From Hymenopellis radicata (lineage: Eukaryota > Basidiomycota > Agaricomycetes > Agaricales > Physalacriaceae): a stretch of DNA of 23,165 nucleotides. The stretch covers positions 1 through 23,165 of the forward strand of contig JADNRX010000777.1 of assembly GCA_015501595.1 (NCBI GenBank). The letters are read 5' to 3'. Each line of letters starts with the position of its first letter. The stretch's first letter is position 1. Made by a program: the position numbers and the translations under genes. The notes beneath the pieces were generated by a model. The model was not told where the DNA came from and made no database searches. It saw nothing but the letters and a program-made list of their open reading frames with translations. This document shows, one piece after another, positions 19,006-23,165 of the stretch.

Positions 19006-20144
19006 ATGGTAAAGCATAAGTCTATATCCACCTGGATCAACGTCGACGGCGAGGCTTTAGCGGAGTACGGGGAGGAGGTCGTTCATGCCGAGGACAAGGT
19101 GGTCTGCTGGATACCGTCCGAGGCAGGCAAGGTGGGTCGTCGTCTACACGCCAACGACGCGCTACAACCAGGCTTTGCAGGAATTTTCGGTCCATGTGCG
19201 ACACGAGAACTCTACAGTACAGACTGCGACCTACGTATACGTCGACGGCAACTTTCTGAAGGGGCTTATCATGGATCCTTGGAGCCGGACACCCAAAGAT
19301 ACGGTGTCTATACACGGGATGCCAACGTCGGCGATGACGGAACGGAACCTCATGTTTGCTGGTCTCCAGCTCAGCGGTGCGTCCTGCTCAGTGGGCCTGC
19401 TCATCGCTCACCCGAACCAGACGACGACGGTCTCCTTGGTGCCGCAGTCTCAGCAGAGCTCGGTGAGATCAAAATCGAACACTGGCATGTTATGGTCGGC
19501 GAGCGCGTCGCGTACAGAACCAACACGTATGCTGAAACTGGTCCCATCCATGAACGCTCGAAAAAGGCCGTCTCCCATCGCGCCCAGTCAGTCGTTTATC
19601 CATCCTAGCGCGTCGCTCTCACACCGGCCCTGTAGATTGGGACCCCAGAAGGTCGTGGCCACGCAAACTCAGCGAAATGTGACCAAAGTCGCGTGTCTAC
19701 TGACCGTGATATATCGCTACCGACCATTGGGTATGTCACTCTGACGCATTTCGGTTCGCGTCTTATATCCTTCCAGACATGCTCCAGGCCAACGGCATCG
19801 CGCCTCCCCCGGCCCAAGCCTCTAGTTCCCGGAAACGCAACATCCCGCTAGACGAGGACGTCATTAACATCTCAGACGAAGAATCGGAGGACGAACCCCA
19901 GCGCATTGCCAAACTTGAGGTCAATTTGCTCCACCCTATAATGACTGGAGCTGACATGCAGACAGGCAGAACTGCAGCGGCTACGGAATGGCTCAAAGTC
20001 GAGCAAGAAGATCAAGAGCGAGCCGGTCGTGAAGAAGGAGAAACGGCAGAAGATTGTTTTTGACCCAAATGATGTTATCGATCTCACATGTAAGTGGCTG
20101 CTCGTCTTGATTTGCTGCTTCCTGTTACTTATTTTTTGGTAGGA
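19006..20144 (+). CDS. DUF7918 domain protein
   Basis: Seven exons (19006-19131, 19181-19376, 19421-19586, 19636-19730, 19777-19919, 19966-20089, 20143-20144) with introns of 44-53 nt give 283 aa. The ATG has a strong context (CCACCATGG). The DUF7918 hallmarks run in order: ISTWINVDGEALAEYG, VVCWIPSEAGKEFSVHVR, TATYVYVDGNFLKG, MTERNLMFAGLQLSDDD, ELGEIKIEHWHV, IHERSKKAVSHRAQLG and VIYRYRPLDMLQANGIAPP, ending near residue 205. An acidic patch (DVINISDEESEDE) and a charged helix (AKLEAELQRLR) follow, then IKSEP and VKKEK, both fitting a sumoylation consensus, and finally FDPNDVIDLT. The stop codon is split by the last intron (T|GA). The domain occurs in many basidiomycetes and its function is unknown. 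The gene appears intact. Confidence 0.87.
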
Positions 20145-20225
20145 CAGAAACGTTGTTTTCTTTACTTACTATTCCTATTCGGTTATTATTGTATGTTCCA
20201 CGGGCCACCCGTTCAATTACACACT

Positions 20226-20467
20226 ATGCATCTTCGTTGTCTTTCGATGTGTCCGGATTCAGACCGTTTACAATGTATCGCTCTGCTTCCTAGCGAAAAG
20301 ACCTTAACCAAATCCAACTGCAAGTAAGTACTCGGACTCGAAGACGCGCCGAATGAGCGATAATCTTCCACAGACCTCTGGGGTCTACGACCACATCCTG
20401 TCCGGGCAAGCTTGCTGTTGGGTTGCTGGGTGTTGGTGCTGGTGCTGGTGCCGCCACGGGCATATAA
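20226..20467 (+). CDS. Possible small two-exon gene
   Basis: An ATG at 20226 opens 32 codons ending at a GTAAGT donor. A 50-nt intron (20324-20373, acceptor CCACAG) joins it in phase to a second exon ending with TAA at 20465-20467, giving 63 aa. The N-terminal part has several cysteines (MHLRCLSMCPDS). The C-terminus is Gly/Ala/Val-rich (KLAVGLLGVGAGAGAATGI) and partly encoded by a GGTGCT microsatellite. Intron length and phase are the only support, and no family is recognised. It could be part of the 3' flank of the DUF7918 gene. Confidence 0.22.
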
Positions 20468-20835
20468 ACCCCGGTCTTCCTGACGAGTTACGTCGTCCAC
20501 CGCAGTATGGGCCCGCGCTGAGTGACTGCAGCTACCAGTGCCCCCCCGGTATGAGATCAAGGTCTTAACGGAGACAGTGAACCGAAAGGACGGCAGGAAA
20601 TTGCTGATAGACAACGCCATGCTTCTCAGGCTTGAACGACGGCATTGTCGACGTGTACTCAACTTGCGCGACTCGAGATGCTCTTATGGACTCGAATCAC
20701 GTTCAAAAGGTAAGGCTAGAAATGAGCATATGACACAGTTCGTTGATTTTATATATTAAAAAACATTTGTGTTGTAAGTACACGCGATTATAATTACCCA
20801 GGCAAAGACGGCTTGGGCTCGAACTTCAGCTTTTT
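20468..20835. other. Region without a supported gene
   Basis: Fragments such as GLNDGIVDVYST followed by an AAAAG|GTAAGG donor near 20710 suggest possible exons, and a run of seven C lies near 20541. I could not join them into a convincing gene. The right end is the 3' flank of the glycopeptide gene. Confidence 0.35.
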
Positions 20836-21702
20836 TTACAAGCAGAATGTGATGGCCAAGTCAACCTAGAAAATTATTTCGTAAATTGACAAGATCACAT
20901 CGAGAATAGTAAGAGAACAAACATCGTTCGTTTGACAAGCAACTTGGACCCAATTGTCGGTGGAAGTGTGGAAGGCAGTGGCGCAGTTGGCGTTGTCACC
21001 TTGTTTCCAAGTCAGTAAAGACAAGAGGTACGACGGAAGAGAGCGCACAGTCAGCACCAGTCCCATCGCAGCCGTTGTAGTACCTATGAAAAATGGGTCC
21101 TTAGAACGAACTCTGAGATATATTGGTGGAAAAGCGTACCCGAAGCCGGAGGTGACTGAGAAGGTGTGCCTAACATCGCACCAAGTTTGAGACAGCTGTG
21201 TCAGGACATGATAATTTCAGACTTACGGTGCGATGAGCGAGATGTCGGTGCTCGAGCCGGCCCCAGCACTGGTCGGGTTGACGAGCGTGGTCTCGACGAG
21301 TGTGCAGCTGTCGCCGTTGAAACCGCAACCGCCTAACCGAGATGTTCAGAACGCGATAAAATAAGGTTGGTTGCAGCACATACCAGTCTGGAGGTATCTG
21401 GTCACAGAACAGGCATAAGACGACATCACCATATAGACGAGAGAACCGAAGAACATACGCGATAGCACCAATGATGGGTCCGTTGGACGTGTAGTCACCG
21501 CCCGTCGACAGGACGGCCCCAGACTGACTGATGAGCGTCGGCGTACCATAGCCACATCTAACAAAGCTTAGACTTGGAACAATGAGGACGGTTCGCGAAG
21601 ATATTCCCACCTGTTGTCGAAGTGGATGGTGTGGGATTCACCCGCCACGAGAGCGACGGCGGAGGCAACAGTGAGCGCGAGGAGAGAGGAGAGCTTGAAC
21701 AT
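20836..21702 (-). CDS. Secreted glycopeptide-family protein
   Basis: Eight exons (21702-21611, 21557-21459, 21397-21384, 21332-21227, 21169-21140, 21083-21049, 20999-20923, 20865-20836) with seven introns of 49-61 nt give exactly 161 codons (160 aa). Exon 3 is only 14 nt. The first 22 or so residues are a signal peptide (MFKLSSLLALTVASAVALVA). The mature protein starts near GESHTIHFDNRCGYGTPTLI, continues with STGGDYTSNGPIIGAIAY, CTLVETTLVNP, GSSTDISLIAPHTFSV, a Cys-rich YYNGCDGTGADC and QVACQTNDVDLAITFC. These match the small extracellular protein family often annotated simply as 'glycopeptide' in Agaricomycetes, whose biochemical role is unknown. A TATA box lies 53-60 bp upstream. The frame and all splice sites appear intact. 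Confidence 0.87.
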
Positions 21703-21754
21703 CGAGGAATAGAGCAAATGAGATGCACTGGAGAATTATGCATGAGTTGTTTAG

Positions 21755-21762
21755 CTTTTATA
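21755..21762 (-). promoter_or_regulatory. TATA box of the glycopeptide gene
   Basis: TATAAAAG on the minus strand lies about 53 bp upstream of the ATG, a normal spacing for a strongly expressed secreted-protein gene with a short leader. Confidence 0.65.
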
Positions 21763-22804
21763 CCGCGAAGCATTGCGCATCAAGTCAACATCTTGTTCGT
21801 CGGATTTACACCCCGGGGGAGACGAGTACCAAAGCATAAAGCCATCACCGTTGATGATCTGGACACGAGAACGGCCCATCCCGCAATGTTACGCGCAGAT
21901 TGGCTTGATGATTCGCTCGGATATCGTTCCTGGTTTCACCAAAGGTCAGTGGGCGCGTCAAGGTGGTTCGAGGCTAATATTCTGACCATGCGACGAGAAG
22001 GCTAGAATGGGAAAATGGTAGAAGAACTCTGGAAGACTAGATGCATAAAGACGTCGATATATTTGAGAGCTGGATGCTAACAAGGATTTGAGACAGAACC
22101 TGGCGTAATTACGGTTTTGGTGATCTCAACCTAGTCGGGGAGAAGAATCAAGCTGAGGGCGGGTCCATACGTTCGACGGAAGACTCTTACAGGCATTCAG
22201 TCATCCCTCGCCTTCCCCTGTACCTTACACTTCTCCTATTCTTAGAGCCAAATTTCCACTGTTTTTGATGCAAGCGAGGACGACGTGCCTTGCGAGAACG
22301 AATCGGACCTGACAGTGTGTAACGTGAAATTTGCCACATAATCAAGACAAGGGCCTGTAGTAGAGCGACAAGCCGGAGCCCGCGTTCAATGGACAAGGTA
22401 GGTAGGTAGGTAGCAAACCGTCATGGGTCCCATCGAGGAACGACGGGCGCAGGCAATGTTGTCAGGTGAGAGCTACGACAAGTAGTCGTAAGCATGAGAG
22501 ACTCGGGTAAAAGTCGCGGAGGAGGCTGAAAGTCTTCGAGAGGCGCGGTGCACGTATCTATCCATACCCGTCGTCACGACCTGAGGAGATCATATCGCTA
22601 TTACATAGTGCCTAGTAGCTCACGGCGCAATAGCATCAAAGGTGGGGATCACAAGTTCCAGAGCAAATATAGGTGTCGAAGAACGTTTCAACCAGCACGA
22701 CCCATTCGCCATTTAGTTAAAGCGTGGAAGCAAAAGGAGAAGCGTTACGCGCGCTCACTGAGAAAGCCATATGCTCGCTCGAAACCCGCAGATGCAAGAC
22801 GGTT
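21763..22804. other. Intergenic region, no gene seen
   Basis: Several frames of 60-127 codons occur on both strands, but none has a recognisable domain, signal peptide or convincing splice structure. It contains one short tandem repeat (22397-22413). Confidence 0.4.
22397..22413. repeat. Tetranucleotide microsatellite (GGTA)n
   Basis: Four copies of GGTA plus a partial unit occur in tandem. Confidence 0.85.
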
Positions 22805-23113
22805 TTAACGCCGTGCAGCACGAGGTGCCATCTGATGCCAGAACCAAGCCAGAACCAGCTTCACGCCGACGACAGTGCGCCTATTCATTCCAGGATGCTC
22901 ATCGCAAGGTGCTATCATAGCTGGAACGTCTTCACCCTCCATCGAGAGATGAAAACATTCCGGAACCGGCCGGCTGAGTGCATGGAGGCTTGATGTGTCG
23001 GAGGAGCCGCGTACAGTGTCGCTATTCGCTGAGGTAGGAGACGCTGGCGAGGAACGAGATGTAGAAGGATCCGCACTCACGCGCCATCGGGGCGAGTCAC
23101 TTGAGGGAGACAT
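22805..23113 (-). CDS. Hypothetical Ser-rich protein at the window edge
   Basis: This is a 102-codon frame starting MSPSSDSPRWRV, Ser/Pro/Asp-rich at first (SRSSPASPTSANSD) and then ECFHLSMEGEDVPAMIAPCD. A consensus GTGAGT...CCTCAG pair lies within it (a 52-nt candidate intron) but splicing it leads to an early stop. The frame might continue downstream through an unseen intron. No domain is recognised and the gene may be incomplete. Confidence 0.3.
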   Translation of the reverse strand: MSPSSDSPRWRVSADPSTSRSSPASPTSANSDTVRGSSDTSSLHALSRPVPECFHLSMEGEDVPAMIAPCDEHPGMNRRTVVGVKLVLAWFWHQMAPRAARR

Positions 23114-23165
23114 GACAGAGATAGTTTGTGATGAACAGTGCCTTGGGGTTCGTATATTGACCTGT

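Noticed and set aside
19085..19744. A single long plus-strand frame through the DUF7918 locus taken as one unspliced gene
   Set aside because: Family motifs alternate between two frames exactly at GT-AG introns, so the spliced model is far better.
1..23165. CRISPR array, tRNA or rRNA genes, viral or bacterial genes
   Set aside because: No regularly spaced repeats, tRNA-like GGTTCGA arms in the right context, rRNA motifs or prokaryote-like gene clusters were seen. A dedicated tRNA or covariance-model search could not be run here.

Overview
The window looks like nuclear DNA of a mushroom-forming basidiomycete (Agaricomycetes). Genes are compact and split by many 44-61 nt GT-AG introns, several with a CTGAC/CTAAC-type branch site. 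The recognisable families are typical of that group: a DUF7918 protein, a small secreted 'glycopeptide' family protein, a PL1 pectin lyase relic, and a 468-aa protein of an uncharacterised mushroom family. No tRNA, rRNA, CRISPR array or intact transposon was seen. Exon structures were built by hand from splice signals, reading frame and comparison of duplicated copies, so exact boundaries are inferences.

The dominant structure is a direct segmental duplication. Unit A is about 1-9100 and may begin before the window; unit B is about 13424-18301. In the same order, each carries on the minus strand: a secreted protein (43-973 / 13498-14325), a lysine-rich nuclear-type protein (5601-6447 / 14802-15818), a conserved short exon (6883-6994 / near 16359), a Thr/Tyr/Pro-repeat acidic protein (7523-8414 / 17043-17868) and a conserved terminal reading frame (8816 / 18043). 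Unit A also has a 4.1-kb segment (1178-5274) that is absent from B and holds an intact 534-aa Pro/Gln-rich protein gene.

Decay is reciprocal. The lysine-rich gene is broken in A (three single-base deletions) but mostly open in B. The repeat/acidic gene is intact in A and broken in B. The secreted gene is intact in B, while in A it carries two compensating single-base shifts that leave the frame open.

Between the units (9101-13423) lie a DUF7918-type tail gene, the 468-aa gene and a pectin lyase pseudogene that ends about 125 bp before unit B begins. To the right of unit B are an intact DUF7918 gene, an intact secreted glycopeptide gene with a 14-nt microexon, and a weak reading frame at the right edge.

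Functionally, three proteins in or beside the units have a low-complexity N-terminal half and an acidic, hydrophobic C-terminus, which suggests transcription-regulator-like proteins. The two DUF7918-type proteins combine SUMO-acceptor-like sites with C-terminal SUMO-interaction-like motifs. No pathway can be assigned with certainty.
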